This document shows, piece by piece, positions 1-8,288 of a stretch of DNA of 41,849 nt. How positions within the stretch are numbered: position 1 is the stretch's first letter; each line of letters begins with the position of its first letter. Both the position numbers and the translations under genes were made by a program. The stretch lies in assembly GCA_021733985.1 (NCBI GenBank), contig JAIPJT010000023.1, positions 1 to 41,849 of the forward strand. Reading direction: 5' to 3'. Below the pieces are notes generated by a model. The model searched no databases and had not been told where the DNA came from. It saw nothing but the letters and a program-made list of their open reading frames with translations. This stretch comes from Victivallales bacterium (GTDB taxonomy: Bacteria > Verrucomicrobiota > Lentisphaeria > Victivallales > GWF2-38-69).

Positions 1-91
1 TATAGATGGTGTTGTTGTTAAAAAAAATATTTCAATGCCTGATACTGAACAGAAAAAAATACTCGAACTGCTGGATGTGAAATTAGCGTAG
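1..91 (+). CDS. IS1634-family transposase, C-terminal 29 residues only
   Basis: Frame 2 of the window start reads the last 29 codons of a transposase, ending in TAG at 89-91. The residues are identical to the C-terminus of the transposase at 40176-41801. The rest of the gene lies outside the window. No catalytic residue is in this fragment. Confidence 0.85.
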   Translation, partial: IDGVVVKKNISMPDTEQKKILELLDVKLA

Positions 92-174
92 ACAAGAAAA
101 TTTAAAAGTTATTTTACTTTAAATGCTTATTTATAAATGTGTTACTCTATATTTCAGGTCGTAAAATCCGTTTT
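1..174 (+). mobile_element. Right end of an IS1634-type insertion sequence (partial)
   Basis: The first 139 bases are identical to the last 139 bases of the window, which lie at the end of the nearly complete IS copy on the right. Beyond the transposase stop there is a short non-coding tail. A candidate right terminal inverted repeat lies at about 160-174 (reading cgtaaaatccgtttt). It is the imperfect reverse complement of aaaacggatctttcg at 40108-40122, with 13 of 15 positions matching. The element boundary is inferred from that match only. Confidence 0.7.
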
Positions 175-726
175 TTGTGTGAAAGTTTTTAGGCATGCAG
201 CGATATTAAGCATGAACAGCCGAGCATACGTTTCCTGATATACAGCTTTTACAGTTTTGTCTATGAACTTTTCAATTTTCACTTTGCATTTGATTGATTT
301 TGAACCTATATCTACTTTGTTAACTTCAACTCATGTGCCGTGGTTAACTGGTATGCAGTACGAAGTACAACTTCGCTTTGCTGCCTCCTCCTACGCCAAG
401 GCTTCTGAGGACAGGTCGTGGCTACAACTTCAAAATCAACTGCGTTATTTAGGATCATGTTCAGACAACTATGATCTACCCCCATATTGCAGAAATGGAC
501 AAGCTTGGAGTGAAGAGCCCCAGGATAACTGTTGAAAAGAAATAATTTTATTCACGAATTTTCCTGAATAGTAATTCGCGTTAATCGGCGTAATCAACGG
601 ATAGTGAAAAATCACTGTCTTTTGATTTTTGTTAAAGATATTGGATGTATGTCTATGATTGAAGATTGATTAGGATTAAGATTAAAAAAATATTCTCCAT
701 TTATTCATTAACAGTGGGGTGTAGGT
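175..726. other. Gene-poor region with decayed repeats
   Basis: No credible gene is visible. An open frame at 257-535 has no ribosome binding site and low-complexity, repeat-derived content. The stretch holds a palindromic element at 384-414 and, near 570-600, a run with recurring gcgttaatc / cggcgtaatc units that looks like degraded repeat DNA. Both flanking genes (the IS transposase and thiP) end towards this region. Confidence 0.5.
384..414 (-). repeat. Imperfect palindrome, REP-like
   Basis: Read on the minus strand it has an outer stem tcctc/gagga, symmetric internal loops, and an inner stem gcc-tt-ggc. The same layout (outer stem, small symmetric internal loop, inner stem) is seen in the elements at 8474-8502 and 14288-14319. 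I infer a dispersed palindromic family; no function is visible. Confidence 0.45.
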
Positions 727-2259
727 TTAATGATAAAATGAAAGTTTTTTTCTGAGGTATTCGCCTATTATAAAGACTGACAGGACGATTACTATGTTTA
801 AACCGTTCAGAGCTGAACTTTCAGAAAAAAGCCTTCTTGAGAGCATGGAATAATTTACAACAGGTACTGTAGGGAGATAATTAATAAGCTGCATAGTATA
901 GGCAATTGTAAATTCTCCGAAACAAATTGCAAAAATAAGCAGAAATGAAGAGATAAATATTGGAAGCAGCAGCGGCAGTTCAACATAAATAAAGATTTTC
1001 AGCGGAGAACAGCCGTCAATTTTTGCAGCTTCGATAAGACTTTTAGGGAATGAAAGAACCGGTTGATAGAGAAAAGAAAAAGAAAAAGGGACAGTTATAA
1101 GGAAATATCCGGTCAGCGCAAGCATAAAATAAGGAATATCAAGGCTTATATTAAGATAGACTAATACTATGCCGAGAAAAGCACTTGATATACCGCACGT
1201 GGATAATATAACTGCATTGGTATACCTGCAAGTATTTTTTAGAAGGATAAATGTAAATACAGTAACTATTAAAGCTGTAGTGAATGAAATTACAAACGAG
1301 TTTAACAATGACTGTATAACAGGGTAAGTGCGGTTAAATTCCACAGAAAATATTTTAATAATCGGGAAAAGTTCAAAGTCCCCTGTGTAAAAATTATAAA
1401 ACGCAAAGATTACTCCTAACCCCACGATGGAAAACTCAATAAGTAGATACATAACACTGTACGCTGTTTCAATTAAAGAAACTTTTTCCTTAACATGACA
1501 ATAATCATCAAACTCATATACTTTGCATGAAGATATCAAAACATTAAAAGCAGAGAGAAAAATAAGTTGAATAAGACCGTAACCGAACGCTGAAGAATAT
1601 GACATACTGCCTGATAAGGTAGTCGCAATTTCAACTTCCAATGTTGAATAGTTTATTCCACCCAGCCCCAGAATTATTGCCATGTTCGTAAAACAAAAAA
1701 CTAAACATAAAAAAAAGGCTTTCATCAGTGCGGGATAGATAAGCGGGAGTTTTATTTTGAAAAATATTTCAAATTTTCCACAGCCTTCTGTACGTGAATA
1801 TTCTATTATTGAATACGGAATTTTTTCTAATGATTCACCGGCAAATTTAACAAACAGAGGCATATTATAAAATACATTTGCAACTACAATAGCTTTCAAA
1901 GTATACAGAAAATTCAGCTGCTCCATCAGCTTAAAATTCCCTATTATTGAAAAAACCATAACAGTCGAAACTGCAGGAAAAAAAAGCGGTATCAGTACGC
2001 TTGATTTTAATAATACAGAGAGAAAATTATCTTTTTTGGATACATAAACCGAAGGTATGATCGCTAAAATCATTGCAATTATCGATGAAATAAATGCCTG
2101 GTAAAATGTGAAAATAAATATTTCAAAAGTATTCCGATTAAATATCTGCAGAATTGAATCAAAAGTTATCAAATTATATACAAAAAAGATAAACGGTAAG
2201 AGCCATATTAAAAGATAAAAAATATTTACGGCATATGGCTTAATTCTTTTCACAAACAT
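727..2259 (-). CDS. thiP: Thiamine ABC transporter permease (ThiP-like, fused two-domain)
   Basis: A 510-residue, very hydrophobic protein with about twelve membrane segments. It is built as two tandem permease domains, each with an EAA loop that would contact the ATPase: one near residues 155-180 (TEGCGKFEIFFKIKLPLIYP) and one near 410-435 (EAAKIDGCSPLKIF). Two-domain permeases of this kind belong to the ThiP/iron-type class of ABC importers. It starts 23 bases after the thiB stop in the same operon, downstream of a TPP riboswitch, which sets thiamine or a thiamine phosphate as the cargo. No Shine-Dalgarno is obvious before the ATG, so translation may be coupled to thiB. A thiQ-type ATPase gene would be expected next, but this gene ends the operon, so the ATPase must be supplied from elsewhere. 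Confidence 0.88.
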   Translation of the reverse strand: MFVKRIKPYAVNIFYLLIWLLPFIFFVYNLITFDSILQIFNRNTFEIFIFTFYQAFISSIIAMILAIIPSVYVSKKDNFLSVLLKSSVLIPLFFPAVSTVMVFSIIGNFKLMEQLNFLYTLKAIVVANVFYNMPLFVKFAGESLEKIPYSIIEYSRTEGCGKFEIFFKIKLPLIYPALMKAFFLCLVFCFTNMAIILGLGGINYSTLEVEIATTLSGSMSYSSAFGYGLIQLIFLSAFNVLISSCKVYEFDDYCHVKEKVSLIETAYSVMYLLIEFSIVGLGVIFAFYNFYTGDFELFPIIKIFSVEFNRTYPVIQSLLNSFVISFTTALIVTVFTFILLKNTCRYTNAVILSTCGISSAFLGIVLVYLNISLDIPYFMLALTGYFLITVPFSFSFLYQPVLSFPKSLIEAAKIDGCSPLKIFIYVELPLLLPIFISSFLLIFAICFGEFTIAYTMQLINYLPTVPVVNYSMLSRRLFSESSALNGLNIVIVLSVFIIGEYLRKKLSFYH

Positions 2260-2282
2260 TTTTTAAACACGTGCTTACAGTT

Positions 2283-3284
2283 TTATTTTGTAACGATAGC
2301 AGCCCATTCCTCTAACCAGGAAGTAAGATTTTTTTCTATTTCCTCATTTGAAATAGAGCAGTATTTTTTAGGCTTTACATAATATTTTGCTATTTCAGGA
2401 AGTTTTACTTCTGTAACAGGAAACATCCAGTTATGTAAAAATATTTTAGACTGTATCTTATCCGAAAGCATGAATTGGATATATTTTTTCGATATCTGCT
2501 TTATATCCTGTTTTTTAACAAGGGCGTTTCCTTCAATCTGCTTAAAGCCAGAGTTTTCAGGCACAAACACATCAAACCTGGAATTATGATATTTATATAT
2601 ATTATATGCTTTATCAGATGCATAACTTACCATGGCGGCTGCTTCTCCTGTTTCCAGTTTTGAAAAAGCTGAGTTCCAGCCTTTGGTTACAGTTAGAATC
2701 GCAGGTTTTAGTTTACGCCAGAATGACTTCCAGTTTTTTCCGTATAAGGCAATTGTCCAGAGCAGAAAATCCTGGCCGGTAGTGGAAGTCCTTGGATCAG
2801 TTAAAACCAATTCCCTTCTCAGATCGGTTAAGTCATTAAAAGAATTAAGGGAGCCTCCTAATTTATTTTTATTATAAATAATTGCCAGACCTCCGTAATC
2901 AAAAGGTGTTGCATAAAATCCCGAAAAAATATTGTTTCCGGAAATGATTTTATCAGCGTTTTCGGGTTTATACTTTTCTAAAACCCCTAATTTTTTAGCC
3001 CTGATAAAAGTTGTTCTGGACAACCCCATTAGGATATCTGCTTTCGGATTGGACTTTTCAAGTGACATTCGGGAAACTATATTTACAGCAGCTTCGAAAT
3101 ATACAAATTTTATTTTACATTCATTCTTTTTTTCAAAACTTTTGCAGGTCCCCGTTTCTTTAAGCCAGGAATAACTGTCCGGCAGATAAACTGTCAGTGT
3201 ATTACTGTTTTTTTTCTTCCCGCACGAAGCTGAGAGCAGGAGCAGAAAAATGAATGAAACAGTAAAATTTAAAATTTTTTTCAT
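2283..3284 (-). CDS. thiB: Thiamine-binding lipoprotein (ThiB)
   Basis: A 333-residue solute-binding protein of the importer. The N-terminus is a lipoprotein signal with lipobox LSASC (Cys 21), so it is probably membrane-anchored. ThiB hallmarks known from the Escherichia coli protein are visible: LTDPRTSTTGQDFLLW (E. coli has DSRTSTPG), VTKGWNSAF, VSYASDKAY and, near the C-terminus, NWMFPVTEVKLPE (E. coli NWMYPVANVTLP). The aromatic residues in these blocks hold the thiamine pyrimidine and thiazole in known structures. The start has a good SD (agagg, 4 bases before ATG). It is the first gene after the TPP riboswitch and is followed by thiP. The assignment rests on motif recall plus the riboswitch. 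Confidence 0.9.
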   Translation of the reverse strand: MKKILNFTVSFIFLLLLSASCGKKKNSNTLTVYLPDSYSWLKETGTCKSFEKKNECKIKFVYFEAAVNIVSRMSLEKSNPKADILMGLSRTTFIRAKKLGVLEKYKPENADKIISGNNIFSGFYATPFDYGGLAIIYNKNKLGGSLNSFNDLTDLRRELVLTDPRTSTTGQDFLLWTIALYGKNWKSFWRKLKPAILTVTKGWNSAFSKLETGEAAAMVSYASDKAYNIYKYHNSRFDVFVPENSGFKQIEGNALVKKQDIKQISKKYIQFMLSDKIQSKIFLHNWMFPVTEVKLPEIAKYYVKPKKYCSISNEEIEKNLTSWLEEWAAIVTK

Positions 3285-3465
3285 ATTTCCTCTTATTATT
3301 ACCAGTTATAAATTTTATTTGTATAATACCCCAGTCGATTTATTTTTATTTATCCACGTTGAATAACCGTGGCGATAAATGCTGTCCGGTTTTGGGCTGG
3401 GCACCGTTAAAAAATCTCTTCCGTCTTCGTTTTCACTATTGCGGAACTACGCCGGATTAGGAAAA

Positions 3466-3491
3466 AAACCGCATACACTTGTGTATAATTA
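3466..3491. repeat. Copy A of a 26-base repeat with a palindromic core
   Basis: aaaccg-c-atacacttgtgtataatta. It is identical, apart from one base, to 28933-28958. The core atacac-tt-gtgtat is a perfect dyad. It sits between the riboswitch terminator and thiB, inside the thi leader. Confidence 0.7.
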
Positions 3492-3493
3492 AA

Positions 3494-3526
3494 ATAAAAA
3501 AGCCTTTCCGCTAAAGGAAAGGCTTC
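3494..3526 (-). terminator. Intrinsic terminator of the TPP riboswitch
   Basis: On the minus strand the stem agcctttcc (3524-3516) pairs with ggaaaggct (3509-3501) and is followed by a run of Ts. It lies directly after the TPP aptamer and before thiB. The aptamer's 3' segment aaggaaag (3551-3544) is the exact complement of ctttcctt in the terminator's 5' arm (3521-3514). The two can form a mutually exclusive antiterminator when thiamine pyrophosphate is absent. Confidence 0.88.
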
Positions 3527-3542
3527 CGAACAGTTATTTATG

Positions 3543-3624
3543 TCTTTCCTTCGCCGGCATTACCCGGAGCAGGTTCAAATGGTCGAAGTTTTTTTAAGCT
3601 TCCTCTCAGCCCTGACGGCTCCCA
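3543..3624 (-). ncRNA. TPP riboswitch aptamer (THI element)
   Basis: Minus-strand RNA beginning gggagccgtcagggctgaga, with the conserved GCUGAGA segment, then the second conserved block tgaacctgctccgggtaatg and ccggcgaaggaaag. This is the standard order of a THI box: P2/P3 arm with CUGAGA, P4/P5 arm with UGAACCUG and GGGUAAUGCC. It heads the thiB-thiP operon. With the terminator at 3494-3526 it forms a transcriptional OFF switch: TPP binding closes P1, frees the terminator and stops synthesis of the importer. Confidence 0.95.
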
Positions 3625-3625
3625 T

Positions 3626-3631
3626 ATTATA
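3626..3631 (-). promoter_or_regulatory. -10 box of the thi operon promoter
   Basis: A perfect TATAAT on the minus strand, about 7 bases before the first conserved aptamer bases, so transcription should begin almost at the riboswitch. No good -35 match is visible at 15-17 bases upstream (best is tgttca at 15). Confidence 0.55.
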
Positions 3632-3920
3632 ATGAATGATTATCAGTGAACATATAAAGAAAAATCGTAAATCAGAAATTTTTAAAAAAAATAATCCCTA
3701 AATTAAGAACTTGTTTAATATATTAAAACATATTTCTAAAGTTTTCAATACATTTCGGAAAGTTTTCACTTTACTTGGGCTGACTTTATTATATTCTAAT
3801 ACGGATTATAGGTTAAATAATTTAAATTTATTAGAATTTTCCAGATAAATAACCTAATATAATAAATACAAAATATCGGTTTATCCTAAATAAATTGCAA
3901 TAATTAAAGGGAAGGTTTGT
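3632..3920. other. AT-rich divergent intergenic region before sodN
   Basis: It separates the leftward thi promoter from sodN. Partly inverted segments taggtta (about 3810) and taaccta (about 3850) flank an A/T tract and could serve as an operator for sodN. No known Nur or Fur box was recognised. The SD for sodN (gggaagg) is at its right end. Confidence 0.35.
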
Positions 3921-4370
3921 ATGAATAAAAAATCAGTTTTATTATTGTTAATCATCTGTTTAATCACTCTTGTTCAAATGCCTGTTTTAGCACACTGTGA
4001 AATTCCATGTGGAATTTACAATGACAGGATGCGGATAAAAATGATTGAAGAGGATATTTTTACTGTCAAAGAATCAATGAACGCTATTACTGAACTTGAA
4101 AAAGATGAACATTCCCACAGCAATCAGCTTGTCCGGTGGATAATGAATAAAGATGTTCATGCATCAAAAATACAAAAAGTTGTCTGGCAGTATTTCATGA
4201 CACAGAGAATAAAGCCCGAGCAGAAAAAATATACTAATATGCTGAGTTTGCTCCATCAGATGCTTGTTTACAGCATGAAATGCAAGCAGACAACCGACTT
4301 GAAAAATGCAGAAAAACTGTCTTCATTGGTTAAACAGTTTGAAAAACTCTATTTTACTCCTGAAAAATAA
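3921..4370 (+). CDS. sodN: Nickel superoxide dismutase with Sec signal peptide
   Basis: A 149-residue protein. Residues 1-24 are a Sec signal peptide ending VLA. The mature protein then begins HCEIPCGIY, the nickel hook of NiSOD (HCxxPCGxY; His1, Cys2 and Cys6 of the mature protein bind Ni). The remaining ~116 residues are helical, matching the four-helix bundle of this family (about 117 residues in Streptomyces). The enzyme dismutates superoxide, here probably in the periplasm. In well-studied NiSODs a dedicated peptidase, SodX, removes the leader. Here signal peptidase cleavage after Ala24 would directly expose His1, and no sodX is nearby. SD gggaagg precedes the ATG. It is monocistronic. 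Confidence 0.92.
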   Translation: MNKKSVLLLLIICLITLVQMPVLAHCEIPCGIYNDRMRIKMIEEDIFTVKESMNAITELEKDEHSHSNQLVRWIMNKDVHASKIQKVVWQYFMTQRIKPEQKKYTNMLSLLHQMLVYSMKCKQTTDLKNAEKLSSLVKQFEKLYFTPEK

Positions 4371-4649
4371 ACAAATAAATCAGCAAAATATACTGTATAT
4401 TAACGAACTAAGGCAAATTAATATTGTTGTTTTTTAAAACAGCTTCATACAAGTAATTGAATATATCATTCAACTGCTTTTAATAGTTCTATAAAATAAT
4501 GCTACATTATGCTAAAGTACTTTTTTAATAAGGAATTTATCGCGAGTTATTGTTTTTTGGGTTAAAAGACAATAGAATAGTTTTGTAATATACAGTAAAG
4601 AAAATATTTATAATTTAAATAAAATAATCTTTAAAATTTGGAGGAATTA

Positions 4650-5774
4650 ATGAAAGTTCCATTACTTGATGTTAAAGCACAGTATGAAGAGAATAATTTG
4701 CGTGAAGAGATCATTCCTTTAATAGATGAAATTTGTTCTGCCCAGGCTTTTGTATTCGGTAAAAGACTTGAGAATTTTGAGCAGGCTATAGCTGATTATT
4801 CTCAATGTAAATACGCCGTCGGTGTTTCTTCCGGCTCTGATGCCCTGCTTATTTCTTTAATGGTTGAAGGTATCGGTTACGGAGACGAAGTAATAACAAC
4901 TCCTTTTACGTTTTTTGCTACAGTCGGTGCAATTTGGAGAACCGGCGCCAAACCTGTATTTGCTGATATAAATCCTGATGACTTCAATATCAACCCCGAA
5001 CTAATTGAAGATAAAATTACTCCGAGAACAAAAGCAATTATGCCCGTTCATCTTTTCGGCCAGACGGCAAGGATGGACAGGATTATGGAAATTGCCGAAA
5101 AACATAACCTTGCTGTAATAGAGGATGCTGCTCAGGCAATAGGCGCCGAATATCAGAACAAAAGAGCAGGCAGCTTTGGAGACTACGGCTGTTTTTCATT
5201 CTATCCCAGTAAAAATCTCGGAGCATTCGGTGATGCCGGGATAGTTACAACTAATGACAAAGAAATATACGAAAAACTTAAAATGTTCCGTAATCACGGA
5301 GCAGATCCCGTGACAAGGTATATGCACGAATATGTAGGCGGTAACTTCAGAATGGATTCTCTGCAGGCGGCTGTGCTTCATGTTAAACTGCAGTATTTGG
5401 ATAAATGGAGCAGAGCAAGACAGGAAAATGCTGACCTTTACCGTAAACTGCTGACTACAAATAAAATTAAACTGCCTGTGAATATTGATAAGGCCACAAG
5501 ACATATTTACAACCAGTTTTCCATACGTGTTGCCGATGGAAAAAGAGATGAATTGCAGAAAAAACTTTCTGAATCCGGCATTGGGTCCGCAATATATTAT
5601 CCTCTTTCTCTTCATTTACAGAAATGCTTCTCCTCTTTAGGATACAAGGAAGGTGATTTCCCTGTAAGCGAACAATGTTCAAGGGATATCCTCGCACTGC
5701 CGGTTTATCCTGAATTGAAAAAAGAACAGCTCGAATATATTGCAGAAACAATAAACAATGCTTTCAAAGGCTAA
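4650..5774 (+). CDS. DegT/DnrJ/EryC1-type nucleotide-sugar aminotransferase
   Basis: A PLP-dependent enzyme of 374 residues that transaminates keto-sugar nucleotides, using glutamate as usual donor. Visible motifs are VSSGSDALLI (phosphate cup), VIEDAAQAIGA (PLP-ring Asp), FSFYPSKNLGAFGDAG with the Schiff-base Lys188, and GGNFRMDSLQAA. I chose ATG 4650 over an in-frame TTG at 4638, because ggagg (4640-4644) lies 5 bases before 4650 and inside the longer reading frame. It is 3 bases upstream of the MsbA-like exporter. That pairing suggests a role in lipid A or surface glycan, for example a GnnB-type enzyme making a 3-amino-GlcNAc nucleotide, or a WbpE-like enzyme. The exact substrate cannot be read from sequence. 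Confidence 0.85.
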   Translation: MKVPLLDVKAQYEENNLREEIIPLIDEICSAQAFVFGKRLENFEQAIADYSQCKYAVGVSSGSDALLISLMVEGIGYGDEVITTPFTFFATVGAIWRTGAKPVFADINPDDFNINPELIEDKITPRTKAIMPVHLFGQTARMDRIMEIAEKHNLAVIEDAAQAIGAEYQNKRAGSFGDYGCFSFYPSKNLGAFGDAGIVTTNDKEIYEKLKMFRNHGADPVTRYMHEYVGGNFRMDSLQAAVLHVKLQYLDKWSRARQENADLYRKLLTTNKIKLPVNIDKATRHIYNQFSIRVADGKRDELQKKLSESGIGSAIYYPLSLHLQKCFSSLGYKEGDFPVSEQCSRDILALPVYPELKKEQLEYIAETINNAFKG

Positions 5775-5777
5775 ATA

Positions 5778-7724
5778 ATGGAGACAAATAATTTAAAATC
5801 GCAATCATATTTAAGACTTTTTAAATATATAAAACCTTATAAAACTGTTTTAATTATAGGAATAATCGCCGGGATCATGACCGGTGGGTTTTTAGGCGCA
5901 AGTTTTTTCTGGCTTAAAGGCTTGGTTGAACCGTTTGAAAAAACACCGCCTAAAATAATTAAAACTGCTGACACTAAAATTGAACCTCCGCAGCAGGCCA
6001 AACCTCCGCAGCAGGCCAAACCTCCGCAGCAGGCCAAACCTCAAAAAAAGAAAAAATCTCTGGAAGAATCCAAACTTGATTCCATTATATACATAGCAGC
6101 AGAATATGGAATCCAGCTTCAGGATAATAAAGGCAATATGACTCTGCTGGGAATGATTATTTTTGTTGGGTCTTTTGTGCTTGTATGGCTGTTGAAAAAC
6201 TTTGCTATTTATATAAACGGCTACTGTATGAGATGGGTAGGGACAAAGGTTATAACAGATATGAGGGGTGAAATATTTCACAAAATACTTAGCCAGTCCC
6301 TTTTATTTTACAGTAAAGCAGAAGTCGGCCAGCTTATAAGCCGTTGCGTGGAAGATACAAACCAGATCCAGGATGGAGTTTCAAATAAAATAGCTGATTT
6401 AACGAGCTGTCCGTTTCAGGTTGCCGGATGCATAGGGTATATTATATATGTTTCTGTTGTAAATGATAATTTTGTAATGCTGATAACACTTGGCCTTTGC
6501 GGTCTGGGCATATTATTCCCTATAATTCTTATCGGCAGAAAAATAAGAGGTGTTTACAAGGGTGCATTTCAAAAGGTTGCGGAAGTAATATCAAGAATGC
6601 ATGAAGTTTTTACAGGAATAGTTCAGGTAAAGGCTTTTCATACTGAAAAATATGAGTCTGATAAATTTAATAAAGTAAATCAAAACTACTGTAAAAGCTT
6701 AATTAAAGGTGCAAAAGCAGAACTCATAATAAGCCCGGCTACAGAAACTCTCGGAGTGTGTGCAATGGGGGCGTTCTTTGTTTACGCTTTTATTGACCAG
6801 GTGCATCTTTCAGATATTGTTACTCTGGTAGTCCCTGCTCTTTTAATTTATCAGCCTCTTAAGGTTTTGGTCAGGTTAAATGCAAGCATACAGAAAGTTA
6901 TGGCTGCAGCAGACAGGTACTTCAACATCATTGATACAGAAAACAAGCTTGTTGAAGCTACTCACCCCAAAAGACTTCCCTCTTTTGAAAAGGAAATAGA
7001 GTTTAAAAATGTCGCTTTTTCCTATGATGATGATCAGATGAGAGTTCTAAAGGATATTAACTTCACACTTAAAAAAGGCAAAACTATCGCAGTTGTTGGC
7101 GAAACGGGTTCAGGAAAAACTACTATAGCAAATCTTCTTGCAAGGTTTTATGATGCAACTGAAGGCCAGGTTCTGATAGACGGCATTGATGTCCGTGATA
7201 TTAAAATAAAAGATCTTCGGGATCAGGTCGGGATAGTAACTCAAAACACAATTCTGTTCAATGATACTATTGCTAATAATATTGCTTACGGCAGGCCTAA
7301 CACTCCAATGGAGGATATTGTCAAAGCAGCAAAGCGTGCAAATGCTCATAAGTTTATAACTTCAGGCATACACGGCGTGGGTTATAATACTGTTGTTGGT
7401 GAGAAAGGTTTTGTTCTTAGCGGCGGCGAAAAACAGAGAATAGCGATCGCAAGGGCAATACTTAAAAATCCGCCTATTTTAATATTGGACGAAGCAACGA
7501 GTGCTCTCGATACAGTTACTGAGAAATTAGTTCAGGAAGCTATAAACAATCTTATGGAAAACAGGACGGTTTTTGCCATTGCCCACAGGTTAAGTACAAT
7601 CAAACATGCAGATGAGATACTTGTACTGAAAAAAGGCACTATTATAGAAAGAGGCACTCATTCTGAATTAATGAAAATAAAGGATGGTATATATCAGTAC
7701 CTGCATGATATGCAGTTTAATTAG
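5778..7724 (+). CDS. MsbA-like ABC exporter with Pro/Gln-rich loop insertion
   Basis: A 648-residue half-transporter: six-helix exporter domain, then ATPase. The ATPase shows Walker A GETGSGKTT, signature LSGGEKQR, Walker B ILILDEATSALD and the switch His in AHRLST. Family members such as MsbA flip lipid A-core or other lipids across the inner membrane as dimers. TM1 is near residues 19-45. The first extracytoplasmic loop is enlarged to roughly 70 residues and holds three exact PPQQAK repeats followed by a lysine-rich stretch; TM2 starts near 120. It lies between a sugar-nucleotide aminotransferase (3-base gap) and a PAS protein (2-base gap) in one operon. Lipid A export is the most likely job but other lipid cargo is possible. 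Confidence 0.85.
   Translation: METNNLKSQSYLRLFKYIKPYKTVLIIGIIAGIMTGGFLGASFFWLKGLVEPFEKTPPKIIKTADTKIEPPQQAKPPQQAKPPQQAKPQKKKKSLEESKLDSIIYIAAEYGIQLQDNKGNMTLLGMIIFVGSFVLVWLLKNFAIYINGYCMRWVGTKVITDMRGEIFHKILSQSLLFYSKAEVGQLISRCVEDTNQIQDGVSNKIADLTSCPFQVAGCIGYIIYVSVVNDNFVMLITLGLCGLGILFPIILIGRKIRGVYKGAFQKVAEVISRMHEVFTGIVQVKAFHTEKYESDKFNKVNQNYCKSLIKGAKAELIISPATETLGVCAMGAFFVYAFIDQVHLSDIVTLVVPALLIYQPLKVLVRLNASIQKVMAAADRYFNIIDTENKLVEATHPKRLPSFEKEIEFKNVAFSYDDDQMRVLKDINFTLKKGKTIAVVGETGSGKTTIANLLARFYDATEGQVLIDGIDVRDIKIKDLRDQVGIVTQNTILFNDTIANNIAYGRPNTPMEDIVKAAKRANAHKFITSGIHGVGYNTVVGEKGFVLSGGEKQRIAIARAILKNPPILILDEATSALDTVTEKLVQEAINNLMENRTVFAIAHRLSTIKHADEILVLKKGTIIERGTHSELMKIKDGIYQYLHDMQFN
5985..6038 (+). repeat. 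Three exact tandem copies of an 18-base coding repeat
   Basis: The unit cctccgcagcaggccaaa occurs at 5985-6002, 6003-6020 and 6021-6038, in frame, encoding PPQQAK three times in the first extracytoplasmic loop of the ABC exporter. The copies are identical at DNA level, which suggests recent slippage expansion. A partial fourth unit (cct ca) follows. Confidence 0.95.
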
Positions 7725-7726
7725 TT

Positions 7727-8110
7727 ATGAATAAGGCTGATGATGAAAAATTCAAGACTTTTTTGAAGGAATATTACGAACGCTCTGATACCGCTGTTAT
7801 TATTTATGATGTATACTCAAATAAGTATATTTATGCCAATGAAAAGATAGAAGAGCTGTTTGAAGTTGACCGCAAAAAATTTTTGAAAATAAGGCATAAT
7901 GTCCGGCTTTACAGCTTTGTTCATACAGAAGATCTTTACCGGCTTTTTAAATTTCAGATGATTGATGATACAGGCGATGCTGTCTACCGAATCATTGGGG
8001 CTAAAACAAAGAAAATAAAATGGGTCCATATCCGTTTTTTCAGGAAAAAAATAAAACAAAATCTTTGCGTTTATGCAATTATTGAAAACATTGATGATTA
8101 CGTGAATTAG
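7727..8110 (+). CDS. Small stand-alone PAS-domain protein
   Basis: 127 residues, essentially one PAS fold: an N-terminal helix, then AVIIYDVYSNKYIYANEKIEELF (typical PAS core start with IYAN), a middle FVHTEDLYRLFKF (the VHPDD-like element of PAS_3 domains) and a C-terminal strand pair KWVHIRFF / CVYAIIENI. No kinase, cyclase or DNA-binding part is attached, so it would act as a sensor or protein-interaction module. It starts 2 bases after the exporter's stop and is probably translated by coupling, the last gene of the operon. Its partner and ligand are unknown. Confidence 0.7.
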   Translation: MNKADDEKFKTFLKEYYERSDTAVIIYDVYSNKYIYANEKIEELFEVDRKKFLKIRHNVRLYSFVHTEDLYRLFKFQMIDDTGDAVYRIIGAKTKKIKWVHIRFFRKKIKQNLCVYAIIENIDDYVN

Positions 8111-8246
8111 TATGATAATAAGTTCATTGTTTGTTACCAGCCCTTATCCTATTCTTTTGTTACCGATAACTTTTAAAGCAGAAGGGCGACTGTTTATTTT
8201 AAGGAACTTAAACCCGGATTATGCAATTACGCAGTGTGCTAATGCA

Positions 8247-8263
8247 GCAGTAGTAACTACTGC
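8247..8263. repeat. Perfect 17-base palindrome
   Basis: gcagtagt-a-actactgc: two 8-base arms around one base. It cannot form a hairpin without opening its centre, so it fits a dimeric-protein binding site or a recombination relic better than a terminator. Confidence 0.6.
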
Positions 8264-8288
8264 ATACCCAATGCCGTTGAATTAAGAC

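Noticed and set aside
257-535. 92-codon open frame on the plus strand
   Set aside because: No ribosome site, built across a palindromic repeat (384-414) and low-complexity DNA; the residues match no family I know.
5196-5751. Minus-strand frames inside the aminotransferase gene
   Set aside because: They are antisense shadows of a clear enzyme with conserved motifs and have no ribosome sites.
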